Positions 46,073 through 58,193 of a stretch of 64,000 nucleotides of DNA are shown piece by piece; the stretch's first letter is position 1; each line of letters starts with the position of its first letter. The DNA is taken from NCBI RefSeq assembly GCF_000204055.1, contig NW_006768766.1, forward strand, positions 590,706-654,705, read 5' to 3'. The position numbers were made by a program, and so were the translations under genes. The stretch is from Melampsora larici-populina 98AG31 (lineage: Eukaryota; Basidiomycota; Pucciniomycetes; Pucciniales; Melampsoraceae). The notes beneath the pieces are model-generated. The model made no database searches, was not told where the DNA came from, and saw only the letters and a program-made list of their open reading frames with translations.

Positions 46073-46949
46073 TGCATACTACAATTAAAGAACCGTTGAA
46101 GAAAAGCTTTTTGGGGGAACTAGTATTTTAGTAAGGATTATGCACTGATTCTTCAGTGACTTCCCTTAATCAATTATCTTTCTAGCTAGAAATTGGTTGA
46201 TGAAGAACAACAAACTCTTGCATAGTGTTTAGTACTTTAAACTCTGACTAATACAGGTACTACACAGGTTTGAAGCTTCTTGATCTGACCAAATACTAAT
46301 CAGATCAATCAGCACGTAAGGACTATTTCCTAAATAAGTTGATTCCACAAATGGTAATCAATAACTATGAAAATATTCTGTTCAAGAACAACACCAATAT
46401 TAGAGTGAAATGGAAACCATGAGAACAAGATAACTGAATCACAAATAAGACAGTAAAGATCACTTTACTGGAAGCATATGATCTAGTTGGTAATAAGGAT
46501 TTTTTGAGTGAATAAAAAGTATTAAATTGTAATGTGATGATGATTACAAGGTTTGCATATTCAGAGTTCTTATAGTCTGAAGTTTGAAATTCCTATGCAC
46601 ACATTTTGTGGTGTCAAGGTTAGATTTTATTACATGTAAGTTATAAACATTTCTACTTTGTTACATACATTTTACAGCTGTGAAATGTATGTAATCTTGG
46701 GACTATAAAGGCTGTGTAGGTACCAAACTTAACTAAGTCCACCCCTGACCTGTACTGGCCATACAGGTCAGGGGGGGACTTGATTAAGTTTGTGTAGGTA
46801 CACAGTCTTTTACATAAGTTGTACACATGTTACACATGTTAATTCATATGTAATTTGACTCTTGAAACTGAGTCTGAGTTGTAATTATTGTTTTTGAGGG
46901 TTTTCTTGTTATTATGTGTCATCCCTTGGTACCATGGCTTAGTACTCAG
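46073..46949. other. Intergenic with a short foldback
   Basis: About 0.9 kb of AT-rich sequence between the transposon and the MYND-family pseudogene. It contains the foldback at 46713-46801; otherwise nothing was recognised. Confidence 0.55.
46713..46801. mobile_element. Short foldback with 11-bp flanking direct repeat
   Basis: TGTGTAGGTAC at 46713-46723 recurs at 46791-46801. Between them lies an almost complete hairpin: AACTTAACTAAGTCCACC, then CCTGACCTGTA, and their inverse. The ends (AAACTTA..AAGTCC) resemble those of the 518-bp element at 2358-2875. A 9-11 bp duplication fits a Mutator-like transposase. At 67 bp between the duplications it would be an extreme miniature. Confidence 0.6.
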
Positions 46950-48372
46950 GGCCAACATGAGATATGTGAGAAGGAGTATGATATAGTTATCAGGAGATTC
47001 ACATCATACACCAAGCAAGGTGGGACTGTCATCATGTGCCTTAGCTGTTGATTTTTCAAAAGGATCTTGGACTCAAATGGAGGCTTGGAACATATAGCCA
47101 TTTCAAGAAAGACTGGCCACTTTTTTTTTGAGAAAGTTGTTGCCATAGCAAACAAAACAAGACAAAAGTCTTGTTTGTAGGGTTTATTTTTTCTGTCTTC
47201 TACAGATTAGCAGAGATGCAAAAACAATTGAGAGACCCAGGTTTTGCACTGTGATAAGATTTTCCAAAATAATCAATCTTTGTTGAAACAGCTGTATATG
47301 CACCTAGATTATATCCTTAACATGGTTGTTAGCAATGTCATCAAATTTGCCTTGGATCCTCCTTATAATGTGAAAGTCCTGCACATCAGCAAAGTCTCAG
47401 AGCAGTGTCAAATATTCATGGCGGTCAACAGGTTGGAACACAAATTGCTGGTCATATTTGAAATGTACACTAAAAAGGGGTTTATCAGCTATATTGGGGA
47501 TGTGAACAATGAGACTGGAAGTCAGACTGTTCTTGGAGCTATGCTACGCGAGTCTTCCGTAACCTTTCTGCACCATCAGCTTTCACTTTTTGATCAGTTG
47601 CGCTCTCTTGGGGTGTTCCTCTACATTGATGAGGCAATTGACAACAATTCTCAATGTGCGCACCTGAAACCTGACAGACTAAACAGTAGAAATGTCACTG
47701 CCAGGCTACCACAGAATGCTGAGTCAGGACAGGCATCCAACCCAAAAAGTGACAGTCCTACTGTGCTGGCGCGGTCAGCCAAGCAATCCTCAAGGCCAAG
47801 AAGATCAACCTACCACCCTTGCTACTCAAGCTGAGCACTCAAATCCTACCAATGCCAATGAAAATGTGACTAACAACAGTCCCAAATCTCAGAGTGTCAT
47901 TGTCAAGTATAGCCAGCCATGCAATCCACAAAGTGAGGAACTCAAATTGGGCACTTTGTTTGACTTTCACCTGATATTCACCAACAGACCATTTTTATGC
48001 ACTCATTTGGATGTCCGTAACATGGTTTCAAACACCACTTCTAATCTTAACCCCAAAATTACAAGGTTTGACCCAAAAAGCCCCAACAAAGGCGGCCCAC
48101 TTCAATGTTGTACCAGATGCAAGACTGTCAACTATTGCTCAACAGAATATCAGACAACTTCTTGGCTTAATCACAGGCAAATCTGCGCTGGAAGAACAAG
48201 CCCCTTAGAAAAACTCACAATCTAATAATCCAACTTCACCGTCTGAAGAAGCAGCTGCACAAAGAACAACTCATGGTCAGTTGAAAAAAGATGCAGCTTT
48301 AAGACGCACAATGCAAGAGCAGCTCAATACGCTCATGAGACAAGTCAATAGTTGTCTACCCCAGAAAGTATA
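46950..48372 (+). pseudogene. Decayed copy of the VHGEICDKEH family with a MYND-type zinc finger
   Basis: Similar to the gene at 21949. The series begins around 46950 (GAGATATGTGAGAAGGAG, then AAGCAAGGTGGGACTGTC) and resumes after an insertion near 47110-47250 with PPYNVKVLHISKVSEQCQIF and ISYIGDVNNETGSQTV (to about 47550). The frame shifts near 47700-47830. The next frame carries a MYND-like finger (CCTRCKTVNYCSTEYQ, WLNHRQIC, 48102-48192), then stops. A coding-like stretch in yet another frame (QEQLNTLMRQVN) runs to 48372. The intron donor used in the 21949 gene is here GC-altered (CTACGCGAG for CTAGGTGAG). Several frame breaks make a pseudogene most likely; unrecognised introns could explain some. 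Confidence 0.65.
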
Positions 48373-48726
48373 ACCCCTGAGTCCCACATCTAACTAGTAG
48401 CATAATTGAGTATTAGCATAGGTATGGGATTACAATAGATTGCAATTACATCGATATATAAACATCAAAATGGAATTTTTCTCTCCTTTCTTCAAAAAAT
48501 CTTGGAGGAAACATCATGGTGGCACGCGTTTTCACCTACAGAAAAAGGAAGTGGGCAAATTGACTTTGGTCAGATGATCTAAGTTGTGATAATCACGTCT
48601 CCCAAGTTTTTGGAAAGTGAACTTGGTAACACACGGTATTCAGTACAGCAGTCTCTCACGGGTAGTTCTTTACCTTTTGTTGAAAACTATTCTAGTGTTG
48701 TCATCTTCTCTCTTTCTGTATGTACA

Positions 48727-48941
48727 TACAGCCATTCCGATATTGCTTGTCGCACCTGTTTGAAAAAGAAAAAGTTTGTGAGCTTGAAACCTAAGTTTTA
48801 ACCGGCTAAAACCTGGAATTTGGCTGTATTGCCTTGAATTACAGCCAAGTTTGAAGTTTTATTGAGTAAAAACAGGTAAAAACTTAGGTTTCACTTTTTC
48901 TTTTTCAAACCGGAGCGACAAGCAATATCGGAATGGCTGTA
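48727..48941. mobile_element. 215-bp MITE with TA duplication, TIR starting CAGCCATTCCGATATTG
   Basis: TA at 48727-48728, then CAGCCATTCCGATATTGCTT; the right end mirrors it exactly and is followed by TA at 48940-48941. The inverted repeat runs about 25 bp without a mismatch and then imperfectly through GTTTGAAAAAGAAAAAG and GAAACCTAAG, to at least 55 bp. No coding content. Terminal TA..CAG puts it with Tc1/mariner/pogo-type MITEs. Confidence 0.9.
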
Positions 48942-49032
48942 CAGTCAAACCGGAAAAGCTTGCCACCGATTCCCCGCTAATTTGCTCGAGTTTTGCGGGC
49001 AAAATCGGTCAAGCTTTTCCGGTTTGACTGTA
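48940..49032. mobile_element. 93-bp MITE with TA duplication, TIR starting CAGTCAAACCGG
   Basis: Shares its left TA with the right TA of the preceding MITE. CAGTCAAACCGGAAAAGCTT is mirrored at the right end, followed by TA at 49031-49032. The short centre (GATTCCCCGC..GCGGGCAAAATC) is also largely self-complementary. The terminal ten bases equal those of the MITE at 3984. Confidence 0.9.
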
Positions 49033-50016
49033 CATAACTTTTATCATCTCTAAGTGACCGGACTTTTGGTTGCAGCAATTTTGGGTCAGACCCTCTGGGG
49101 CCTTCTTGCGTCATTTAAGATCATTCAACAGTATTATCAAATCTTGAGTCGTACCCAAGTCCCACGTGCCAAAAACTATTCCTTGATTATAATGTAAGTG
49201 GGTAGAAAATGAATTATATTAACAAATATCAAACACTAACGTGAACCTTAAGAATTGTTTGAGTGCTCAGAGCTGCTCAGATTAATGGCTGTGAACTTGG
49301 AGAAAGATAAAAGTTTTTTTTCAGAGTTATGATTTTTCTGGTGAGGGTGGGTGGAAAGAAAAATAAAACGACTTGAACTGAAACTAGAAGTGGGATTTGG
49401 TTGGAAATTTCTGCGTGCATGGATTGAGAAGTTGAGAAAGACAGAAAAGAACAGATGAGTGTCGGAATAGGATTCTTTTGATCGGGAATCTGCAATCATC
49501 AGGGCTCGGAGAAGAATGATTTTGTTCTGCAATCGACAGTTAATTGGAACACAAGCTACACGAGGAAACACGCAAATAGATACTGCACAATATCAACGGC
49601 AAAAGTGTCTTTGTGTGATGTAAATCGATGTGGATCGTGCATTGCGCCCACTATAGGCACATGGCATTACAAATCATCGAAAAAAATTACGCGAGATGAG
49701 TTTCCCTTGGGTATTAGAAATCAGTACTGACTTCATCAGTTTTTGAAATTTTCAAGATTAAGAGGAAATGTTATCTTCCTATTTTGGTAACTGATTAGTT
49801 TACCTTCTGATCGTTGAACTGCTGTTAATTGCCTTTTTTGAACACATTTTCAAGAAAAGGTAACATCACTTCCTATTTTTTTCAACTTCATCACTCCATA
49901 TCTGATACTTTTAATTGCTATCAATTTTCTTTTGAAGGTAATAATTTGATTGCAAGTATTTCATCTTTGTATCAACCTGTAGACTATAGTTCATTTCCTG
50001 TTTATTATAAGTGAAG

Positions 50017-52028
50017 ATGTCATTCAACACTGATAGAGAGCTTGATATAATCGGTACGTTCTTCTGAAACCTACAATCAACTTAGAAATCCGTATTAACT
50101 AACCCCACCCAATCTCATTTCATTTCAGTTTACGGTGCAACATCTTACGTAGGAAAACTAGTTTGTGAACATTTGAAAAATAATTATTTAAACAAATATG
50201 ATGTAACATCAAAAGAATCAATTAAGATTGGAATGGGTGGTAGATCAAAAGAAAAATTAGAAAAAGTTAAAGATGAATTAGGTTTACCTATTGATTTACC
50301 TATCTTTGTGGTTGATTCATTTGATGTGAACGGATTAGAAAATATGTGTAAAGTCACTAAAGCTGTGATCACCTTGGTAAGCCTTTGAACTAATCTGATG
50401 CGTCTCAGTGCGCGTCTCAGTAAAAAGAAGAACTGATTTATCTTTCTTGATTCGTGATATAGGTTGGACCTTACGCAAAATTTGGTGATGGATTAATCAA
50501 AGCATGCGCTGAAAAAGGAACTCATTATTTTGATTTGACAGGAGAAACATTATGGGTATCAAACCAAATCACAAACTTGAACATAAAATCAAAACTATCT
50601 AAATCAATCATAGTTCCAAGTTGTGGATTTGATTCAGTTCCAAGCGATTTGAATACGATGATTGCTTCTCAAACTTTGAAAAAACTCGTGGGCAAGGATG
50701 TTGGTGTGGGTAGAGTGACTTCAGGTGTTGATGCTCGTGGTGGGGTTAGTGGTGGTACACTTCTTAGTCTTTTAGGGACCTTTGATGATGGGTTTAAGGC
50801 TTTTAGTAAAGCTATGGAATCTTATGTTTTGAGTCCAAGTATGATTCTTCCCATTCGGTTTCATTTCTCATGACGCACTGATAATTGATTTATTTATCAT
50901 TATCATGTATGATCGTAAAATTAGTTAAAGGTATCCAAAAAGATACAGGAGATTGGATTATTAGGGAACCTTCTATCGTTGGAGGACTATTCGTAATGGT
51001 AAGTAACTTGAAATCCAACCACCAATTCAAAAATTAAAAAACCCACATCTAAGTTGTCTTTTCTCTTGACATACAGGCACCACACAATGGAGCCATAGTA
51101 CGTTATAGCTGGGGATTACTAGAATCAAATAATCAAATCATCCCACAAGAATTGAAATATGGACCTGAATTCACTTACGATGAATTTATGATCACACCTA
51201 CAACAATCTTAGCATTTATATTAACTTTGACTTTAAAAGTTTTAATCATTTTATTATTTATTCCTCAAATTAGACAATTAATTAAAATTTTAGGACCTAA
51301 GAGTGGTGGAGGTCCTTCAGAAAAGTAAGTTTTTTTTCGCTTGACAGAGTTTTTTCGCTTGAGATGAATCGGAATTGGTTTTGAATTTTTTTGGTTTATC
51401 TTGGTTGATGGGATTAGAGAACGTGAATCTGGTTGGTTTAAAATGATTACTACCGCTCATTCTGTGAATGATGATGTACACGTTCGAGTCACTATGAAAG
51501 GAAATAAAGACCCAGTAAGTTTCTTTACTAGTGTTTGATCTGGAATTTTCTCATCCGGCTTGAAATAGCTTAGTCAAAGAGAGTCTGAAGCTTTTTTGGG
51601 GGTTTACATTATAGGGATACGGTTTTACTTCCGTTTGTATTGCAGAATGTGCAATAACTGTGATCAAATCTTTTGATGATTTACCACCATTAGCTAAATT
51701 CGGAGGTGTACTGACTCCAGGTTTGTTTATTTTTTCCATATAATTGACTTGTCATTTTTGTTGAGAAAAACTAATGCAAGAAAAATCCTTTGAATTTTGT
51801 TATTTTTTTTAAAAAGTTACGGCTTTAGGTGAAGCTCTTAGACGTAGATTAGAATCAAATCAAATCATAAAAATTGAAACAGAAATTATAAAAGACAAAA
51901 GAAGTAGAAAGAAATTATTTTATGTTGATGATCAAGTTAATGAAAAGGTTTCATTATATCCTGATGAAAACTTCAAGGTTGTTACAAGTAAATTATCCAA
52001 CAAATTAGAATCTGATCAAATGCTTTAA
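50017..52028 (+). CDS. Saccharopine dehydrogenase-like oxidoreductase (SCCPDH type), copy 2
   Basis: Eight exons: 50017..50053, 50129..50376, 50463..50838, 50925..50998, 51077..51324, 51418..51514, 51615..51720, 51817..52028; 1398 bases, 465 residues. Exons 4-7 have the same lengths as in copy 1 (74, 248, 97, 106) and all intron phases agree. Shared blocks are VYGATSYVGKLV (the copy-1 GATGYTG loop is here GATSYVG), MGGRSKEKLEKVKDELGLP, GTHYFDLTGE, VPSCGFDSVPSDL, APHNGAIVRYSWGLLES and AECAITVIKSFDDLPPLAK. One hydrophobic segment (ILAFILTLTLKVLIILLFI) may anchor it. The C-terminal tail is 37 residues longer than in copy 1. The substrate is unknown. Confidence 0.9.
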
Positions 52029-52935
52029 TATTTTTACAAACAAAAATCACTCTCTCTTGCTCTTTCATTTTTTCGTGTTGCTCTTGGGCAGATATTGTCT
52101 TTCTCAAGTAATTTTGTAGCAGATTGTGTCATTCTTATCATTCTTTTTCAATTTTTATACAGTTCTTCTGTGACCTGAGTGTAATGCATGCAAAGATCAT
52201 TTGCAGTTCTCCTATACCTTGACTTTACCAGTAGAGATTCAATACATTTTCCTGCCGCATCTATTTCTGGAGTCTTTCATGTATGTAGTCTCCCTTTGAC
52301 TTTGGTCAAAGTAGAGCGTGGGGCTTTGGACAAGCTTGCTACTATGTCATCTTTGCTCTTTTCAAGTTTCAACACCAACTTAGAGTTAGTTATTAGTTAG
52401 GGCAAAAGCAAGACTGTTGTCCACTGTCCACTGTCTTATTCTAACCATTCTTTTCCTCTTTGTTCAACATATTTTGTAGCCTTGATGTATTTCATCCACA
52501 GATCGTCTTGACCATTTTCCCCTATGCCTTGACTTTATGTGCACAGAGGTTAAAACATTCTCGTCAAGTGGTCTGGAGACGATTTGAAACTTTGACTGTG
52601 AGCTTTGATTGAGAATTCAGCACGGAGATCAGGTGCGATCGGATAATTGATAGTGGATGGATCCGAGATATGACGGAGTAAAAGGTACCGCGTGCTATGA
52701 CTTGAGATTGTGTGATTGGAGTGATATGTATATAGTTGACAGGTTGGGTGAAAGTGATAGTGACAGATCATGAATGTAGTTTTGAATGGGGTTTTAATGA
52801 AAATATCCAATTAGCTGGCTTACTTAATCCTTGTTGACTATTTTCCTCTTGACCTTACCCTCATTCTCAATAGTTCCTCAATCCTCAGCCCACATTCTCA
52901 CTTCATTTCCATTCCAATCTGATCATCCATCCATC
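52029..52935. other. Intergenic, no gene seen
   Basis: 0.9 kb between SCCPDH copy 2 and the polo kinase. Two stretches (about 52170-52235 and 52480-52545) share TGCATGC/TGATGTA, CTCCTATACCTTGACTTTA-like and CCTATGCCTTGACTTTA motifs, suggesting an old direct duplication. No coding content was recognised. Confidence 0.5.
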
Positions 52936-55900
52936 ATGCCTCAAATCAATAATGAAACACTACCGCCAACAAGCAAGAAAACAACATCATCTACTGCTAC
53001 TGCTGCAACAACGACAGCAAAACCAAAAGCCAATCCAGGAAAACTTTCACAACAACATAAATCACCACCTAGAAAGATCCGAAAACCAATCTATGAAGGA
53101 GAAACAGAAGAAACAATAGATCCAAGTCAAATCTTAACAGATCAAGCTGGAAAATTTATTTATCTTACACGTGGTTGTTTATTAGGTGAAGGTGGATTTG
53201 CAAGAGTTTATGCAATGAGAGATGAAACAACAAAACAATTAGGTGCATTGAAGGTTGTCAGTAAAAATCAATTGAAGAGTTCAAAGAATAAATCAAAACT
53301 TTATGCTGAGATTAAATTACATCGAGCAATGAATCATCCTCATATCGTTAAATTTCATTCTTGTTTTGAGGATCAACAAAACGTTTATCTTCAAATGGAA
53401 TTATGTGAACACGGTGTAAGTACATACTTTCTTTTCGTATCCATCAGACAATTGAAATTTGGAATTTGAAGCTGATTCCTTTTTCTTTTTATCTTTGATA
53501 TTAAAATTTCAATTTAAAATCCGATACTTTCATCATCACCGCGTTCTTCGAACCAATCAAAAACATCTAGTCACTGCTTGACTTACTCAGGCTTCGAAAA
53601 TCATACAGTGAACCTGAAGCGCGATTACTCATGTTTCAACTCATCTCAGCCTGTGTTTACATGCACGCCTCCTCTGTAATTCATCGTGATCTGAAGCCTG
53701 GAAACTTGTTCTTTGCATCCGAAAATTCGTCTCTCTACGGTCAAGATGGTCACGATGAACCTGATCATGAACAAGGCTTAGCAGTCAAAGTTGGTGATTT
53801 TGGTTTGGCTGCATTGGTCAAATTTAAAGGAGATCGAAGGAAAACTATCTGTGGAACACCTAATTATATCGCGCCTGAGATTCTCTTTGATCAGACTAAT
53901 GGTCATTCTTTTGAGGTAGATATTTGGAGTGTCGGTGTAATCTTGTGAGTAGATGATAACTACTTTATAAAGAAAAGTACTCGCTTGAATCATAACTGAA
54001 CCATCTTTGTACTTCTATAGGTATGCATTATTGATCGGCAAACCGCCTTTTTACACAAAGGACGTCAATCAAATTTATCGAAATATCAAAGCTAATGCAT
54101 ACGCCTTCCCAAGTCCATCTCCCATCTCTGCTTCCGCGACAGCGCTCATTTCTCAAATCTTGAATCAAAACCCAAACGAACGACCTTCCTTACACGCAGT
54201 TGTCTTTCATCCTTGGTTCTCAGACGGACCATTTCCATTTATGATTCCGATGAGCGCATTAGAGTTTTGTCCGGATTTTTCTAATTTAACGGAACTTCAA
54301 TCACGTCGATTTAGAAATGATTATATACGTAAATTAGATTTAGATTCAGTTTTACAAGATGAAGCAGCTGCAAATGCCAACTTATCACGCAGTCAGCGTA
54401 CATTAGTGGGTAGTGTTGAAGAAGAACCAGAAGAGGAAGAGAACCAAATTGAAGATCGCAGATTAGATGGAATTGTAGAAGAGGAAGAAGATGAAGAGAT
54501 GAAAGCTGTATCGAAGAAGATGTCAAAGGCTAAATTAACTTCGGAGATTCCTGTTGATCCAACACAACCTACTAAATCTAAGAGAGCACTTGCAGCATCA
54601 GCCTCAAGGAGTGATCGACCTCATCAACAGAAGAGAGTTGTTTCGTCAACTGCTGTGAGTGTTACACTGTCTGATCCGGTTAAAGCTTCGAAAGAAAGAA
54701 GACGAGTCGAACGTGAAGCACAAAGCGCACTCAATCCTGGTAGTCCAATCTCTGAATTACTCAAGAGTGCTCGTAAACCGCTCTACGTGTCACCACGTCA
54801 TAATCAACCGAATACGTTTTCAAACAATGGAGTTGCTGAAGGAGGAACCCAATTATTTCAACAACTTATCAATGCAAAACAGAATGGATATAATAACAGT
54901 AAACAAGATCAAGAAAGACAAATCCTACCTAGTTCAACTACATCTACAACAACCCAACAAGATTTCAATCAAGTAGATGAAAACGTACCATCTAATGCAG
55001 AAGGACTTGGACAAAGTACAAGAGCAGAACGTAAAGCGAAACGAACGACCTTACCTAATCGAATCAAAGATGAAAATGATTTAGGTAAACAGAAAGCAAG
55101 GATCGCGAGTGGGATGTTAGATTTTGGAAACGGCAATCAACCTCATAGAAGACATAGATATACTTCTAATGAAGAAGAAGAGATTGGAGATGAACAGATT
55201 GGAGATGAAGTTGAAGAAGGAGGAGCTGAAGAGGTGGATTTGGTTTCTCATCCTGCACATAGACAACTACAAGCTCCTTCTTCTAAACCTCTATCTAAAT
55301 CCACATCTCAGCAAAGTAAGTCTTGTTTTCTTTTTAAGTGATGTGTTCCAGAGACACCCAAAAGAGCTTTAAAAGTTTGATTGTGTTTTGATTTTGATTT
55401 TGATTGATCCTCTCAGGTCGCTCTTCACAACATGCACCAGTTGCTTCCTCATCGTCTAATCCAGCAACCGAAACTTTCCCACTAGGAATGAGTAAAACAA
55501 GAACAGCAGCATCATTCAATCCCACCATTGCACTTTACGAAGCATGTTATCAAACTTTATTATCAGCTTTAGGAGCTACCTCACCAGAAGCCTTAATGAA
55601 ATTACCGTTTTATAATGGTACAGGAGGCAGAGAAGAACGTGAAAGCCAAGAGAATGATCAACCACCTGGTGTCTTTATTCAATCTTGGGTAGATTATACT
55701 CATAAGTATGGTACGGCTTATGCTCTGACTGATGGATCTTCTGGATTATATTTTAACGATGGTACTACTATGGTTATGGCACCAGATCGAAAGTGAGTAA
55801 ACAAAAGAAATCTTTATTATAGGATTGTTTTTTTCTAAAAAGAATAATAAGTGAAAATAATTGATTGTTTTGTTTTGTTATGTTTGATTTTTTCCTCAGT

Positions 55901-56740
55901 CATTTTGATTATATTTTTAATAGAACAGGTATGATTTATCAAAGGAAGAATTATACATTGAAACCTAAAAATTATCCAATTGAATTATCTAGAAAAACAT
56001 ATTTATTAGAATATTTTGAAGATTATATGTTTCGTACACTTAAAAGGAATGTGAAATGGGCATATCGAGATTTAAGTAGAACCAAACATTTAGATTTTGT
56101 GGTCAAGTATTATAGAATGAATAGTGCGATTGTTTTTAAGATGAGTAATGATTTAATTCAGGTTAGTTTTAGTTTCTCTTTAATTCTATTTCAAGAAACA
56201 AAATGCGTTTTTTCTGACTTTATTTGAGTGTTTTTTTGTGATAGATTAATTTTTGGGATCATCAAAAATTGTTATTAACAGATGAAGGACGAAAGATTAC
56301 ATTGATTGAACCTGATTTAAACTTAAAGAGCTATTACATTGGTGAATTATTTAAAGAAGCTTTCGAATTAGGTTTATTTAAAGCTAAGAATAAGAAAAAC
56401 AAAAAGAAAGAACTAGGTGATGAGGATGAAGAAGAGGAAAGAGAAAGGGAAAGAGATGATGAAGATGTTGGGAAGAGTGAGGAATGGATTGCTCATCGTG
56501 ATAAAATTGCATTTGTTTTATCTAAGTTAGAGTGTAAGTTTCAATTTTTTGCTTGTTTTATTTGCAGGGGGAAACTTGACTGAGATTTTCGCTTTTGTTT
56601 GGGGGATGGTTTGTACAGATGCTAGAAGTGTTCTGAAGTCTTTGGTTCATAGAGCTTGTAAAGATAGAGATCATGAACAAGCAAAAGAAAAAGAACAAGA
56701 AAAGGATCAAAAAGAAAAAGGAAGATCTGAGAACCATTAA
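52936..56740 (+). CDS. Polo-like kinase (Cdc5/Plo1 type)
   Basis: Mitotic Ser/Thr kinase at spindle poles, kinetochores and the division site. Seven exons: 52936..53415, 53571..53944, 54021..55315, 55417..55792, 55900..56161, 56245..56533, 56619..56740; 1065 residues. Kinase domain: GEGGFA (84-89), Lys 106 in [13 protein letters not shown] (198-205), DFG (236-238), and activation loop [14 protein letters not shown] with the conserved Thr at 252. Exon 2 supplies [18 protein letters not shown]. Polo box 1: [17 protein letters not shown], then FNDGTTMVM. Polo box 2: [19 protein letters not shown], then WDHQK, which keeps the His and Lys used to bind phosphopeptides. Unusual are the about 360-residue polar, acidic/Gln-rich linker between kinase and polo boxes and the charged C-terminal tail; family members are usually 600-700 residues. 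Confidence 0.95.
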
Positions 56741-57680
56741 TAGATAGTTTTAATCTTTCTTTTTCTTTCTTTCTATCTTACATTTGAATTTGAATTTGTT
56801 TTTGTTTTTGTTCTTTCTGTCTTTTTGTTGAGTCTGAGATCTGTTTTTGTTTTTGTTACTTGTTATTGTTATTGAGGAAAATTTACATTTGATTTTTCTT
56901 TTTCTTTTTCATTCGATTTTTCTCTTTACTAGTTTTTTTCTTTTCTTTCTGTATCAGATTTAATTTTACTTTTTCTCTACATTTTATGAAGCTTTTTTTT
57001 CTCAAGATTTTATAATATGATGATGATGGCACAATTCAAGTTCTCTTTTTTTCCCTTTTGTTTTCGTTTCTCTATTTTTTATGCATGTTTTTTTTGGAAT
57101 TTAGTTGAGAAGTGGGATTTTTTTGTTTAGTATCCGGTTTTCTTTTTTTATTGGAACATACAATACAATAAGAATTTGAGAAGATTTAGGATTTTAAAAT
57201 GAGAGAAAAGCGGACACATTACACGTAAGATGCAAAGTTGAAAGAATTTTGAGCGGGTTACTGGTGACTTTGAATTTTCTGCAGACTGGCACTACTACTA
57301 GGTAGCACCGAGTAACTTCATCCTCAAAAGTTCGAGGTCCACTTTGATTTCCCTTTGGAGTTGTGTGAGGTACCTACACCCACGCCGACCTCGAGCTGGT
57401 GCAAGCGCTGATCACGTTGGATAAATGCTATAAATGAGATGAATGGCTGAGTATCAAGACCTGTGACTTTCCACAGTCAAACTATTGATAAGGTTATGAA
57501 AGCACCGTCAGCTATTATCGGCTCCCCCAGGGATGGGTCTTCTCTTTGCTGTTGTTCAGTGAAGCTACATAGTCTAAAGTTATTATCCATCTTGAGTTTT
57601 TCAAAGCCTATGTTCTTATTTCGTCAATTCACACCATTCCCCTCCCAAAATCCAACAGTCATACTTTGTTCCTCCCAATC
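56741..57680. other. Intergenic, T-rich 3' flank and promoter of the next gene
   Basis: 0.94 kb. The first 400 bp are T-rich and probably hold the kinase 3' UTR; the last 200 bp precede a secreted-protein gene. No gene or inverted repeat was seen. Confidence 0.55.
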
Positions 57681-58193
57681 ATGAGATTCACCAATTTGGC
57701 GATTATCCTCTTTCTAACACTGATGGCCTCATCCAAAGCCTATGCCTACTTTTGCTACAACTATCCTCCAAGTGATGTCGAACACGCAGGTCAGTGGAAT
57801 ATCCTAGCTGGTTCTTTTACCTTATCTTTTTCCTTTTTCTTACTGACTATCAGATGATCATGTGGTATAAATCATCAATCTAGGATACCCTTCTGTAGAA
57901 AACAAATGTACTACACCAGTGGAATTTCGACAGACATATTGCCTTTTCCTTTGTGACTATGCGTTAAGCAAGCCCAATCAATTTTTCATTCCATCCTGAT
58001 CTTCATTGTTGAGCGATGTTCCTGCTGGCTTGTTTTTGTGAATTACAGAGGGAAAATTATATGTCCGGAGCACAGGTTAAAGGACTTTATAATACTGTCA
58101 AGGCTTTTAACCCAGAGATGTGAAGCTCAAAATTCTACCGTTTGGCCTTCAGAGGGATCTTGGTGCAAACTTTGTGGAGTTTTCACACATTGA
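57681..58193 (+). CDS. Candidate secreted effector, 110 aa, eight cysteines
   Basis: Three exons: 57681..57789, 57884..57962, 58049..58193; 333 bases, phases closing. The signal peptide covers residues 1-22 (MRFTNLAIILFLTLMASSKA, cleaved near YA). The mature 88 residues contain eight Cys, in YFC, NKC, TYC, FLC, IIC, QRC, SWC and KLC, an even number that fits four disulfides. The YFC directly after the signal peptide resembles the [Y/F/W]xC motif described in rust and mildew effectors. The second intron uses a GTTAAG donor (86 bp); without it the protein would be 74 residues with four Cys. No homologue is recognised. Confidence 0.6.

Larger units (their letters stand above)
48373..50016. other. 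Intergenic with two abutting MITEs
   Basis: 1.6 kb between the pseudogene and SCCPDH copy 2. Apart from the MITEs at 48727-48941 and 48940-49032 no feature was recognised; the last 200 bp are pyrimidine-rich promoter-like DNA. Confidence 0.55.
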
